Made by a program: the position numbers and the translations under genes. The notes below the pieces were generated by a model. The model saw only the letters and a list, made by a program, of their open reading frames with translations. It ran no database searches and was not told where the DNA came from. Shown here piece after piece: positions 24,345 through 35,400 of a stretch of DNA of 64,000 nucleotides. The stretch comes from Larix kaempferi (Eukaryota > Streptophyta > Pinopsida > Pinales > Pinaceae). The DNA is taken from assembly GCA_027924585.1 (NCBI GenBank), contig BSBM01000370.1:31703501-31767500 (forward strand). Direction: 5' to 3'. The stretch's first letter is position 1. Each line of letters opens with the position of its first letter.

Positions 24345-25046
24345 CTGTTTGAGCCTTCCAGAGATATTTTCTTTTGGACGTGATCTTTGATTTAGGCTCC
24401 TCAATCCATAATGTCCTTTTGTGTGAGTTAGAAATTTTATTGATTTGATCAAACTTCACGGACGGAGAGGAGCCCATTTTGAGCTGGGCCTTTTGGACAA
24501 GCTTCTTGATTTTACATGTCTTCTGCTTTTGTCTCAGCCATGCTTTAATTGAGGCGAGAATCTCTGGAAAACAGACTCTTGAATGTAAGCCATTTTGGTT
24601 GTTAAATCTGCAGCATGGAGTCATTTCAATACCCCATGTCCTTGAGAGGTGCCACTTTCCATGGGTCCAACTTTGGTAACCTTCTTGAGATGCCTTTAAA
24701 GTGTGAGAGTGGGTGGAGCCCAACGATAGTAGTGAATATGGTCATAGGTCTCTGCTATTAAACAGGATTAGTGTGACTAGCAGGGTAGGCTTCCTCCCTT
24801 CTGAACATTTCAGCGAGAGCACAACAGACCGGATTTACTTGAGCAGAGTTCCAGACTCATGGGTCGCAAGTTTTCTTTGAGAGAGTTATCTTCAATGGGG
24901 ATCTCAACCAAAAGGGCATTCAGAAAACAAAACTTGTCGTAAAAGTTCAAATAACAAAGAGAGAAACAACATGGCCGAAAAAATAAAGCAACTAAAGGCT
25001 AAAGCAAAAAGAAAACTTTATTTATGTACAGGAAGTCTCGAAGAGA
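24345..25046 (-). other. Non-coding or unassigned stretch downstream of D pol
   Basis: Some 700 bp between the pol stop and the antisense ORF. A minus frame at 24292-24723 (143 codons, Lys/Ser/Gln-rich, cysteine-containing) is open but matches nothing I know and overlaps the antisense ORF's end. No polypurine tract is evident; GGGGAAGGAGG near 24111-24123 on the plus strand is the wrong strand for this element. Confidence 0.4.
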
Positions 25047-28000
25047 CTATGCGAAGTATTGTTTCAGAGCGAGGCCATTGAGAGGAAGGGTTACTTCTTC
25101 TCCCTCGAGATTTGTCAATTTGTAAGTGGATGGGCCTAATTTTGCAGCAATTTGGTACGGGCCTACCCATAGATGTTGAAATTTCGTATGCATTCCTTTG
25201 CCTTCATGATTATGGTCCCATTTCAGGACTAAATCTCCAACTTCAAAATATCTCTTACCGGATTTCCTCTTATCGAACCATCTCTTAACTATGTCCTGGT
25301 GTTGATGGAATCGATCTTTAGCTCTGTGTCGGGCTTCTTCAAGTTGAAGCAGGGTGTTGATCCTGGATCGTAAGGTTTGGCTACCAGAACCCCGAGAGGC
25401 TTGGGACAATTGCAAGGGTGGTAGTAAGATGTTTGGGGGAAGGATGGCTTCCTTGCCATATACAAGAGTGAAAGGGGAGACACCTAAAGCGTTTTTCAGG
25501 GTTACCCTATCTTCCCATAAGGCGTTTGGGAGAGCCACATGCCAACTTCTCTGGTTTTCTATCACAGTTTTCTTAAGAATTCGAATCAGATTCTTGTTTG
25601 AGGATTCAGCTAATCCGTTTCCCTGAGGGTAGTAATTGGCTGAATAATGCAACTTAATTCCCCATTCATAAACAAATTCATTTATCTTGCAAGATGAAAA
25701 ATAGGTAGCATTATTAAAAACAAGGGAAATTGGAACCCCAAACCTGGTTATGATGTTCTCTTTCAAGAAGCTGATGACTGCGTCTTCATTGATCTTGTGC
25801 AACGGGATGGCCTCCATCCACCTAGTGAAATAGTCGGTAGCCGTCAGGATGTATCGATGTTGCAACGAAGAATTTGGATTTATTTCTCTGATAGCATCGA
25901 TGCCCCATTTCTCAAAAGGCTCAGAGATGATGACCGGCTGCAATGGTCCTGCTGCCCTAGGTAACTTCCCGGCACTTCTTTGACATACATCACAATTCCG
26001 TGCGTATGCGTGGGCATCTCGAAACAGAGTGGGCCAGTAATACCCAGCTCTCAGTATCTTGTGTGCTGTTGTCTCACCTGAATAATGTCCGCCTGCGGGG
26101 CCATCATGCAATTCTTTGACAACTCTGTTTGCATCTTCCTTTTCCAAACATCTGAGGAGAACTCCATCATAATTCTTCCTGAAAAGAATCCCATCAATGA
26201 TTTGATAGGGTGCGGATTTCAAACGGAGTGCCCTTCTTTGTTTAGAGTTCCAGTGCTCGGGTAGATATCCCTGCTGTAAATAGTGCACCAGATCCCTATA
26301 CCATGACTGGGGAGTTGTGAAGATATGACATACTTCAACCGAATTGAGCTCAGCTTCATTTTTCCAATGTTGTTCTTCATCAGTTGAGTTTCCCGCAAGT
26401 AACTCGCACAGACCTTGTCCTTTAATGATCGTGGCTGTTTTAAATTCCAAATCATATTCCTGCAGAGCTGTGACCCAGTTCCCTCTCCTTTCTCCCAATT
26501 CATTTTGAACGAAAAGAGATCTGACAGCTGGGTGGGGAACTATGACCTTAGTTTTGTTCTTCAGAATGTATGGCCTAAACTGCTTAACTGCTTTGAAGAC
26601 CGCATATGCATGCTTGTCAACCACGGGATAATTCAGCTCAGCTCCCTGCAGACCAGTGCTCATAAACGAAATTGGGTATTCGTCCCCCAGCTCTACCTTT
26701 TGCGTGAGTACAGCCGCGAGAGAGTCATCCGAAGCAAAAGTATACAAGATGAAATCTTTATCAAAATCTGGGCTCCTCAAGGAAGGAGCCTTAGCTACAG
26801 CGGCCTTGATATCTATAAATGCGTCCTTCTCCAAATCTGTCCACTTGAATTGTATGCTTTGTTTAACCATTTGTTGCAATGGCTTAACAATTTGTGCGAA
26901 ATATGGAACAAATCTGCAGACAAAATTGATGGTGCCCATAAAAGACTGCATAGATTTCTTGTTGTGAGGCATTGGAATCTTATTAATGGCTTGGACTCTT
27001 TCTTGATCAATTGACACTCCCCCTTTGGAGATGATATGACCCAAGAGCTTACCTTCGGGAACAGCAAACACGCTCTTCTTGGGATTCAGGGAAATACCAT
27101 ATTTCCGGCAGCGATCAAAAATATGCTTCAGATGCACGACATGATCTTCCCTTTTCTTCGAAAAGACTGTCACATCATCTAAGTAAGCAACAACACATTG
27201 CCCACCCAATCCTTGGAAGGCGATATCCATTGCCCTCTGGAATGTAGCTCCTGCATTTATCAGACCAAATGGCATTCTTCTGTAGGTGAAAGTTCCCCAC
27301 TTAGTTCTGAAAGTAGTCTTAGGGCGATCTTCTTCGGCTACTAACACTTGATTGTAGCCAGAGAAACCATCGAGGAGAGAAAACAATTCGGATCCCGACA
27401 CCATTTGTAGGATTTGCTCCATTGAAGGTACGGGGTAGTTGTCTTTATCCGAGGCTTTGTTTAAATTTCTGAAATCTACACATAGCCTTATCTCTCCCGA
27501 CTTCTTCCTTACGGGAACCAAGTTTGCAACCCATTCAGAATGCCGAACTTTGAAGATTATCTTAGCGTCCATGAGCTTCTTTAATTCCTTTTGGATCAGC
27601 GGTTCTAGAGTAGGATGCATCATTCTTAACTGCTGTTGAAATGGCTTGACACCCGCTTTCATTGGTATAACATGCTGAATGATGCGGACGTCATATGTTT
27701 CCAGATCTTCATAGGTCCATGCAAAAACATCTTTGTATTGCTTAAACAATTTGATGAACCTATCTCTTTCTCCTGGTGAACAACATTTGCCAAGGTTGAC
27801 GAATTTTGGTTCTGCCTCGGTACCCAAATTAACTAACTCATGTTGCATTGATGAGCTGTTAGTTTTGGTATTAGCTGGTCTTTTGAACTTATTTTGAAGA
27901 TCGAACAGCATTTCGAGGGACCTTACTCCCTTGGGCATGAAATTTCCTTTCTCCTCATCCTTCTTCATTAAATCAGCATCATGTTCTTCCTCATCTATTG

Positions 28001-28769
28001 CAGCTCCTTGAAAGCTATCTTCGTTTGTTAGGAAGCTGATAATTTGTTCATCATCATCGAAGAATCTAATGTTTGTGATGTTATCGGGGACGGAAGGCCT
28101 GAAAATCAGTTCAATTGAGCACTTATTATTTGACGGCACCAATCTAGAAGCAGATGTTGCTAACAAATCAGCAGCAGAATTTTGCAATCTAGGAATTGAT
28201 TTTATATTGAAAGCGTCAAAATGCATGATTAAATCCCATACCTCAGCCTGATAACCTTTCAAGTGAGGTGAGAGACAATGAATGGTGTCCCTTACCTGTC
28301 TTACAACTATCTCAGAGTCACCAAATACCTTCAGGTACTTAACATTTAAGCCAATGGCCTTCTTTAACCCATGTACCAAAGCTTCATATTCAGCGGTGTT
28401 ATTAGTACAATCGAATTCTAATCTACAAGACAAAAAATACTTGTTTCTTTTTGGATCCATTAGAACACACCCGGCTCCGGATCCTTCCAGAGTTTTAGAA
28501 CCATCAAAGTATAATGTCCAAAATATATCTTTAGATTCAACTAAGTTAGTTTCTTTGTGATCTATGTCAGCAACCAAATTGACTATGTTACAATCAACAT
28601 CATCAGTCCGAGAGAAATGAAGGAGATCGGACTGTTTATCTGATTCATGGCTAATGGTTTCAGATTGATAATTACCCGGATCCATTTCTAAGAAGTAATT
28701 TCCCAGGACCGAGGAAGAGAAAGTCACGGCCTCATTTTTTTCTTCTATTTGAGTGACGTTTTGCTTCAT
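25047..28769 (-). CDS. Element D pol: extra RNase H - RT - RNase H - integrase (1240 codons, open)
   Basis: Uninterrupted 1240-codon frame. Residues about 83-215 are a type I RNase H with the full acidic tetrad: D89 (YFDGSK), E127 (NTAEYEAL), D151 (VFGDSE), D201 (NSAADLLA). RT spans about 395-600 with RLCVDFRNLNKA, LLDGFSGYNQ and active site YLDD at 529-532. The Ty3-type RNase H follows (FASDDSLAAVLTQK), then integrase: zinc-binding HDGPAGGHY and CDVCQ, first Asp in WGIDAI, Glu in QGNGLAESSNK. The second catalytic Asp is Asn (VFNNATYF, residue 1019, codon 25713-25715), a single G-to-A change that should abolish integration. A C-terminal domain (GDLVLKW, WVGPYQIA) ends the protein. An upstream TAG at 28809-28811 separates it from protease in the same frame. 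Confidence 0.93.
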   Translation of the reverse strand: MKQNVTQIEEKNEAVTFSSSVLGNYFLEMDPGNYQSETISHESDKQSDLLHFSRTDDVDCNIVNLVADIDHKETNLVESKDIFWTLYFDGSKTLEGSGAGCVLMDPKRNKYFLSCRLEFDCTNNTAEYEALVHGLKKAIGLNVKYLKVFGDSEIVVRQVRDTIHCLSPHLKGYQAEVWDLIMHFDAFNIKSIPRLQNSAADLLATSASRLVPSNNKCSIELIFRPSVPDNITNIRFFDDDEQIISFLTNEDSFQGAAIDEEEHDADLMKKDEEKGNFMPKGVRSLEMLFDLQNKFKRPANTKTNSSSMQHELVNLGTEAEPKFVNLGKCCSPGERDRFIKLFKQYKDVFAWTYEDLETYDVRIIQHVIPMKAGVKPFQQQLRMMHPTLEPLIQKELKKLMDAKIIFKVRHSEWVANLVPVRKKSGEIRLCVDFRNLNKASDKDNYPVPSMEQILQMVSGSELFSLLDGFSGYNQVLVAEEDRPKTTFRTKWGTFTYRRMPFGLINAGATFQRAMDIAFQGLGGQCVVAYLDDVTVFSKKREDHVVHLKHIFDRCRKYGISLNPKKSVFAVPEGKLLGHIISKGGVSIDQERVQAINKIPMPHNKKSMQSFMGTINFVCRFVPYFAQIVKPLQQMVKQSIQFKWTDLEKDAFIDIKAAVAKAPSLRSPDFDKDFILYTFASDDSLAAVLTQKVELGDEYPISFMSTGLQGAELNYPVVDKHAYAVFKAVKQFRPYILKNKTKVIVPHPAVRSLFVQNELGERRGNWVTALQEYDLEFKTATIIKGQGLCELLAGNSTDEEQHWKNEAELNSVEVCHIFTTPQSWYRDLVHYLQQGYLPEHWNSKQRRALRLKSAPYQIIDGILFRKNYDGVLLRCLEKEDANRVVKELHDGPAGGHYSGETTAHKILRAGYYWPTLFRDAHAYARNCDVCQRSAGKLPRAAGPLQPVIISEPFEKWGIDAIREINPNSSLQHRYILTATDYFTRWMEAIPLHKINEDAVISFLKENIITRFGVPISLVFNNATYFSSCKINEFVYEWGIKLHYSANYYPQGNGLAESSNKNLIRILKKTVIENQRSWHVALPNALWEDRVTLKNALGVSPFTLVYGKEAILPPNILLPPLQLSQASRGSGSQTLRSRINTLLQLEEARHRAKDRFHQHQDIVKRWFDKRKSGKRYFEVGDLVLKWDHNHEGKGMHTKFQHLWVGPYQIAAKLGPSTYKLTNLEGEEVTLPLNGLALKQYFA

Positions 28770-28808
28770 ATGAGGTTCCCTAAGAACTTTAATCTGATTC
28801 TGCTTGTT

Positions 28809-29270
28809 CTAATAGGGCAGCCATAGGTGGGACCAATCAGTAGCAAAGTAGCCACTTAGCTTGGTAGACCAATCCCTACTCAAAATCAGCCCATAGGCTT
28901 CAGGAATATTGACCACCATTATGTCAATGAACTGACAGACTCTAGGGTCAGCTGATAGCCTGATCAAAACATCTTTCATCTCCCCAATAACCTTGACAGC
29001 AGTCCTATCTAATTGGATAATTTGAGCTGGAAATGGAACAGGCTGCCCATTAATCCTTTTACAAATTGACAGTGGCATGACGTTTGAGGATGCTCCAGAA
29101 TCTACCAAACAGTTGTGAACATTATGGTTGAAAATTTCAAAATTCAATAAGAATGGCAATGTTTGGGATTTAGACTTTCCACCGATGCTGGCCTCATTAA
29201 TTTCGGGATTGTCTTGAGAGTCCGTTAATGGTGTGCTGATCTGGGGTTGTAAAACATGCAGCAGTTTGTC
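28809..29270 (-). pseudogene. Element D aspartic protease segment
   Basis: Retropepsin-like: active site DSGASSNVMP in NCLVDSGASS, with a second-half motif near AYGLILSRDW. It shares the frame of gag and pol but is bounded by nonsense codons TGA 29271-29273 upstream and TAG 28809-28811 downstream. Both are one C-to-T change from Arg or Gln codons. It would process the polyprotein. Confidence 0.86.
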
Positions 29271-31148
29271 TCATTGATGGGGCAGGCTGCACATGTCAAA
29301 TATTGATATGTTTGCCTTGACCTTCTTGATATCTTCAATAATATCGTATCCTATATCAGATTCGTTACTAATTAGACTAGGCTGATCTGTTTTGCTCATT
29401 GTGACCTTAAGTGGCTGAACTACGTTGTCAGCGCTTGGCTGTTTGGCCGCTGTTTGGTTAACTTTGGGCTGTAGTGGGATGATTGGTATATACCTCCTAG
29501 GCGAATCTTTTGAAACTTTAGGCTTATGGGGAACGGTGACTAGCACAGGATCCGCAATTGGGCCCTTGCTGCGAGTAGCAAAGTTTATGGTAGAGGGAGA
29601 GCTGTCTATGTGATCGTCTTCTACTAATTCAGTCATAGGTACCCAATCCCACAACACCATAGTAGTGTCCGGGGTTGGTTCCTCTAACTCAGGGCTCGAT
29701 TATTCTGGAGGATCATCCTGGTCTGGGATCTGAGAATCTAACATCTGGTTCATGACTAATCTCATGGAATTGATCCATTGCGGGCAGCTCTTTTCCGAAT
29801 GCGGTTCTTGGTGAAAAGTGCAGAAATTTTCCATCCCAATTTCATTTAAGTTTAAAACAGGGGCAGCGTTCATTGGTGGATGAGTCTGTTCCCCGTCTTC
29901 CCTTCTTTTATAAAATGGCTTGAAAGGTTTCCTAGATGTGCTAGCAGCCTTGTCTTTCTCGAGATCTACGATTTTGTTAGATAATTTCTGCATCATCTTG
30001 ACTACATTTTCCATGTCCGTAGATGGCTCTTCTTTACCTCTAGTGAGTAGCAAAGGTTTTTTGCTAGCTGCTGGTTTTGGTTCTACATCTAAGGCATGTT
30101 TAGCAATGCTATCAGCCTCTTCTTCTACCTTTCTAGCTTCCTCAAAGTTCTCTATCAGGGTAGTTTTCTTGGACCTCTTTACGAACATTGCTATGGGTCC
30201 ATCAAGAGCGGTTGTATAGTATTCAATCAGAGATTCATCGGCTGGTTTATTAGCTTCACTGAAGTTATTTAATAGCGTTGTAAATCTTTGATTAAAGTCT
30301 TGGACCTTTTCTTTCTTTTCCATCCTCATGGATAAGAGTTCTTTCATAAGTGTGGCCACAGTCTTTTGGTTTCCGTATTTCTTTAGAAAACATTTTTCGA
30401 ATTCGTCCCAACTAGAGATTGAGCTGGGTTGTAGGATAAAGTACCATGATGATACTTTTGGCTCGAATGTATATGGAAACAACCTGCAGACTACGTCTTC
30501 ATGTTGTACGTTCAAAAGGTTCAGAGCTAGGTAAAAACTCTTGAGGTGATCTTCTACCGAAATGGCCTTCCCTGGATCGTACTTAGGAAAGACCTTTTCT
30601 GGGTTTTTAGGAAGATTATGGAATGGTCCAGCTGGGTTCAGCACTCCCCTTGCTCTCCAAGCAGGTACAGCCATGTTTTGGTTTGGATGTGGAGACCCTG
30701 GTGGAGAATTGTAGAGTGAATTCTGTGGAGTACTTTTGGGAGTGGTAATTTCTTCAAGATTTTCTTGGTCTGAAATTTTTTCTGAGTTTTCAAGATCTGT
30801 CTTGTTAAGATTGTCTGAAATTTCTTCCAAAGTCAGATTTACCAGTTCTTCAAAACTTTGAACGAGAATTGAATCACGGGTGTATTGTGGCTCCTTTCTA
30901 GGTGTAATTTTCTTAGGGAGGAAGTTGACAGTGTTTAAACCACCTAGCTGTCTAACGTAGGATCTGGTATGTCTTCTCAAATCCTCTATTTCTATAAAAG
31001 GGACAGCGTATAAAGCTTCTTGAGGCTCAGGGTCAGAAATGAGGCGTTCTTAATTCGTTAATCCAAGATCTGGGCTGTTTGAAATGCTTTCTTTGAGCGG
31101 GTTTTCAGTGTTATCTATGACCGTGGAAGATTTTCCTCTATCAGCCAT
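29271..31148 (-). pseudogene. Element D gag (two nonsense codons)
   Basis: Starts at ATG 31146-31148, only 11 nt after the primer site. TAA at 31050-31052 falls after about 32 codons and TAA at 29700-29702 near the gag/protease linker; neither is accompanied by a frameshift. The capsid core is clear (HLKSFYLALNLLNV, SSWYFILQPSSISSWDEFEKCF, KVQDFNQRFTTLLNNF). A zinc-knuckle variant CX2HX3HX4C (CTFHQEPHSEKSC) follows near 29790-29830. From 31148 to 25047 gag, protease and pol form one 2034-codon frame. Confidence 0.88.
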
Positions 31149-31159
31149 GCACTTTCAGG

Positions 31160-31176
31160 CCCTCCTTCTAGCGCCA
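31160..31176 (-). promoter_or_regulatory. Element D primer-binding site
   Basis: The minus strand reads TGGCGCTAGAAGGAGGG five bases after the LTR terminus CAACA. The TGGCGC start is the complement of a tRNA 3' CCA end and is typical for plant Tat/Athila-type elements; I do not name the tRNA. Confidence 0.82.
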
Positions 31177-32034
31177 AAAACTGTTGATGCCTCGGATATC
31201 GTAGCATCAATCATAAAGGGATTCTCCCCAAGAGATGGTCCCAATTAGACTATCTCCCGTTTGGTGTAGGGAATCCGTCCGGTTAGCGGTTCCGGCAACC
31301 GTGGGTTTGGAGTTTTAATTCCGATTCTACCAGTTATGGCCCGATCCACCTTTATTTTGGGTTTTATGTGTCTTTTAATGAGATGCAAGTGCCTAAATTA
31401 TATTTGATCTAGATGCAACTAAAACAGATCTAAGTCTAGAAGCTGGAGTAAATCTACCTATCCTTGCAGGGAACACACTTAAAGGATGAGCAATAAGCTG
31501 TAACAAATAACGTAAGGAAAGAACATAAAGCTGTTGATTCCCACAAGTAAAGCTACAGCAAGATAAAGATCTTTAGAAGATAGCTTCTAATTCAACATGG
31601 AACGCACCTATTGCTCATAAAACAAAAAAAAAAAAAGCAAAAGATTATTTAATCTACGTAGAAAGAATAAAGAAATAGAACTAAATATAAACAAACTGAA
31701 ACAACTCTAAAGATCCCTGCAAGGAGCAATTTAAAGGCATGAACAATGAGCCACATGAGTTATCCTGAAGAAAGAACAGTTAGCCATTCGATCTAAAAGA
31801 GAAATCTACAGCAATGATAAAGATATCAGCAGGTAGCTCCTGATTTAATGTGAAACGCATTCATTGTTCACAAAATGGAGAAAATTGTTCACATAGAAAT
31901 AAGCAAAATCATTTGTTGCCAAGAAATAGTTCAAATAGCAATGCAGATTTCACATTACAGTATAGATTTCATCAGAAGAGTCCAACACACATCCATCTTC
32001 CGTTCCCCATGTAAAACGTCCATCTCCCGTGGCT

Positions 32035-32040
32035 TTTATT
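32035..32040 (-). terminator. Polyadenylation signal AATAAA in element D LTR
   Basis: AATAAA on the minus strand, about 70-75 nt downstream of the start predicted from the TATA box at 32137-32145. The matching site in the 3' LTR is 17839-17844. This spacing gives a short R region and would end both the genomic RNA and any transcript of the LTR protein frame. Confidence 0.55.
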
Positions 32041-32136
32041 AGAAAATTCAATTTTACAGAAACGATACAAGATAGCTCGTAAAGGTTTCAAAATTTCCTT
32101 CCCTGCAAAAAGTCCCTTTTCTATTCTTCCTAGCTT

Positions 32137-32145
32137 CTATTTATA
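32137..32145 (-). promoter_or_regulatory. Canonical TATA box of element D LTR promoter
   Basis: The minus strand reads TATAAATAG inside ATTATAAATAGAAGC. Transcription would start near 32105-32112 and run through U5 into gag. The 3' LTR copy is at 17941-17949. It lies downstream of the LTR protein frame, placing that frame in U3. Confidence 0.6.
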
Positions 32146-32410
32146 ATTACAAATCTGCCGTTTGGGCTGCCACCTAGCACCTTCCACTTGTCAATTACAG
32201 GAATTTCTTCTATAACCGACCACCAAAAAATGACCACTTCTTTTACAAAATCGTTTTGACAAAAAATAGGGACAGCTGTCCCATGGCTTACGCCTTACAT
32301 ATTCGAGAGTTTAACAAAATATGCATAGCAGAAATAATGCTAACACCCACGCTTTCCCTGCTGGACACGTGTTTGGTTGAAGAGAGTTGCTCAACTGAAT
32401 TTAGTTTATT

Positions 32411-35400
32411 TCATTCCTGTGCGTGAGCTTCTGCTGGCAGAGGATCGCCCAAGTTAATTGCTGCTGAGGCTGCCTGGGAAGAGACACTCGAGCCTATTGC
32501 TGATGCTACTTCTAATTGGGAAGGAGGGATTGAGCTGGCCGGACTTTCTGCCACTGCCGGGGAAGAGGGAATCGAGCCCACTGCTGTAGCCGGGCTGGCT
32601 GCTGGGAGAGAAGATCCTGGATCTGCTGATGCTCCTGCTGTTGCTGCAGCTTTCCTTTCCTCCTCTGCTATATAGCTGTACCACACACCTGTGTCCCTTA
32701 TGACTATGTTTGCTGCAGCAGGGAACAAGATTTTCTGAGAAGTCACATTCTTCCCGAGCTCTGCTTTAATGCTTTGAAATTCCGCCACTGCAGCTTGATG
32801 CACTTCCTTCAGCAGATGGTTGTGGAGTGATGATGCCCCAATATAATGTTGGAGGTCATCAATAGCCAGGACATCAATCCTCTTCACATACTCCGTTTGA
32901 ACGCCCAATTCTTCCTTTAGTTGGGACAAACGCTGCTCCTTTTCCGGAAAGTCCTCCAGGGTCTGAGGGAAACTCAATGTGCATTTGTCATGTGCCTCTT
33001 GGAGCCTTTGGTAGAGGATGCTGATTTTATCTGTTGTTCTTTGCACACTGGCCATCAGCTTACTGGCGCAGTTCCTGCCAAACTCCAACAGTGCTACGTC
33101 CTCATTAAAACTGTCCACAGATTTAAATGGGAGGTGCGCAGGGAAACCCCCTTTTCCTTCTCTCCATGCCATCTGACTGATGATATTTGCCTTAACACGG
33201 GTATTCTTCGCTTTGAGCCTATGGGCTTCCGCATTGATTTCTTTTAACCTAACCACCATGGCCTTGAGCTTGCAAACCTCATCAGTGATTAGCTCCTGAG
33301 TGTCATACACTTGCTTCAGGATGCTGCATGACAGCTCATGGAAGGGAGACATGTCCATTGTTCTGCTCTCCGCTTGCTCTAACCGCTCAGCTAATGCCTG
33401 CTTGTCTGCTTCTAGCTGAGATGCCTTTTCTTCTGCTCCATTCTTCTCCGCTTCTACAATCATTATTTGGAGTGTTAGCTGGTCCTTTTCCTCCTCCAGC
33501 TGGTTGTACTTGTTTGACAGCTCCTTATGCTCAGCGTACAAGCAATTATACTTGTTCACTACCAGATCTCTTTGGGCTTGCTCATTAGCCACAGTCTGTT
33601 GTAGCGTACGAGCTCTCTTCTTTGTCAATAGATTTTCTTTAACTATAACCCCTACATTGGCAAATGATGCCTTTGTTGTTGCTACAGCTGCGGATGCCAT
33701 AGCAAAGGGATCTTGATCCGTGTTTTTCATTACAGTGACCTCTCGGTGGGTAACGATGTCTTCATGGAAGGGACTTTTTATCCTCTCTTCTGATTTGAGG
33801 ACCATAGCCTTCCTTTTCTTATCGTAGACAAACTCATTCCACTTGGACACTGTACGCTTTCCCGATGGTGTGTACGGGACAATTGGTCGGTTTATGATGT
33901 CTATGTCTTCTTCAGGTGGGGTCCGGACTTCCTGAGCTGGGTCCACGCCCTTATTTTGGGTACCAGAGCCACCTGCTTGAGATGTGTCTATATCCATGTC
34001 TTGGGCACCGGACCCACTGGTTTGAGCATCTTCCCTTGCTTTCAATTCTTCTTCCGCCTTCCTCTCTGCCTCAGCCTGCTCAGCTTCAGCCTCTTTCTGC
34101 TTTTGGGCTTCCTCGGCCTCTTTCCACAGTCTTTCATTTTCAGCTTCTTGCTGCATTCTCGCCACTTCAGCTTCCTGCTGCTTTCTTGCTTCCTCAGCTT
34201 CCCGCTGTAACCTCGCTTCTTCTCTTAATCTGAGCTCTTCCTGAGCTCGAGCATCCTCAGCTTCTTTCTCCTTTTGCTGGCTGGTCTTCTTGGCCTTAGT
34301 TGAGCTAGAGCTTGCTCCAGTGCTTTGGCGACAGACCCGTAGCTCAGCCATGTTGCTGATGCCTCTGAATGCCTCTTCCTCGACATCAGGATAGTGGGAG
34401 TACTCGAAGTGAGCATAGATCTCCTTACAGTGCTCAGCAACTCTTCCCTTTCTGTCATTCCTGTGGAAGATTACCTCACCGAAGTGGAAGGCTTTCAGCT
34501 CTTGAACAAATTCGTCGGCCGAGGCAACCCCTGAAAGATTGTAAGCACCTATGCAGAAAGGTACGGGGGGAAAGGAAGCCTTATGCTGTTTTTGGAGCAT
34601 TGCTCCAATCCCATCCAGGAAGAGTTGTCTTATTGCTTCTTTGAGAACCACATAGTCTGTGGCATACTGCGGCAAGATGTATGGGGGCTTAGTCCCTCCA
34701 AACATTCTCAGGTAGGTACCTTGCTCCGAAAAGTAAAAATCCCCATAATCCTCAAGGACTTCCAAAGCATTCTCTGATAGGCAGTTTGGTTCTTCCTTGA
34801 ACATTTTCTCATATAGGGGCATGATGAACCCCTCACAGATGAGTTTGTAGCTGGGCTTGTAATTCTGAGCCCACAACATCTTGAATGCAATATAGACCGG
34901 GGCGGTGGCCCTATCCCATGTACAGCCCAATTTGGGGAAGTCTATCTTGGCCAAAATACAATCTATCAAATATGAGGACATGAAGAATTCAGCCTTCTTC
35001 AAGGCTAGTCCTTCCCTTGCAGCTACTATCAGCGAGGCCAAACTATCTGACAGGAGAGTGGCCCAGTTAAACACAGTTTCCTTGAATGCCACGTAGTGGA
35101 TAATAGGGATCCACTAAATCTTATACACTGTGCCATCGGGCATGCCGAAGATTCTGCACAGCATTAAAGCGATCAATCTGAAAGGAGCTCTCAGATTATG
35201 TACGTCATATTCATCACTTCCTTTCTTTCTCAAATGTTTGCCTGCCATTAGCAGTTTCTTGGCCATCTCGACGTTGTTCATCTGGCTCAACCATTCATCA
35301 GTCAGAGCTTGTTGGACACGGGGAAATTTGTAGGCTGCCGCAAGATATGCGGGTTGAAATGAGGCAATAGCCACTTTCCCGCTGTCATTTATCACTCTCC

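Noticed and set aside
24292-24723. Minus-strand 143-codon ORF downstream of D pol as a gene
   Set aside because: It overlaps the antisense ORF, has no motif I know, and its position may simply be intron-like or untranslated sequence; mentioned only as unassigned.
26415-27014. 199-codon plus-strand ORF opposite element D pol
   Set aside because: Antisense shadow of the RT/RNase H coding strand with no recognisable motifs.
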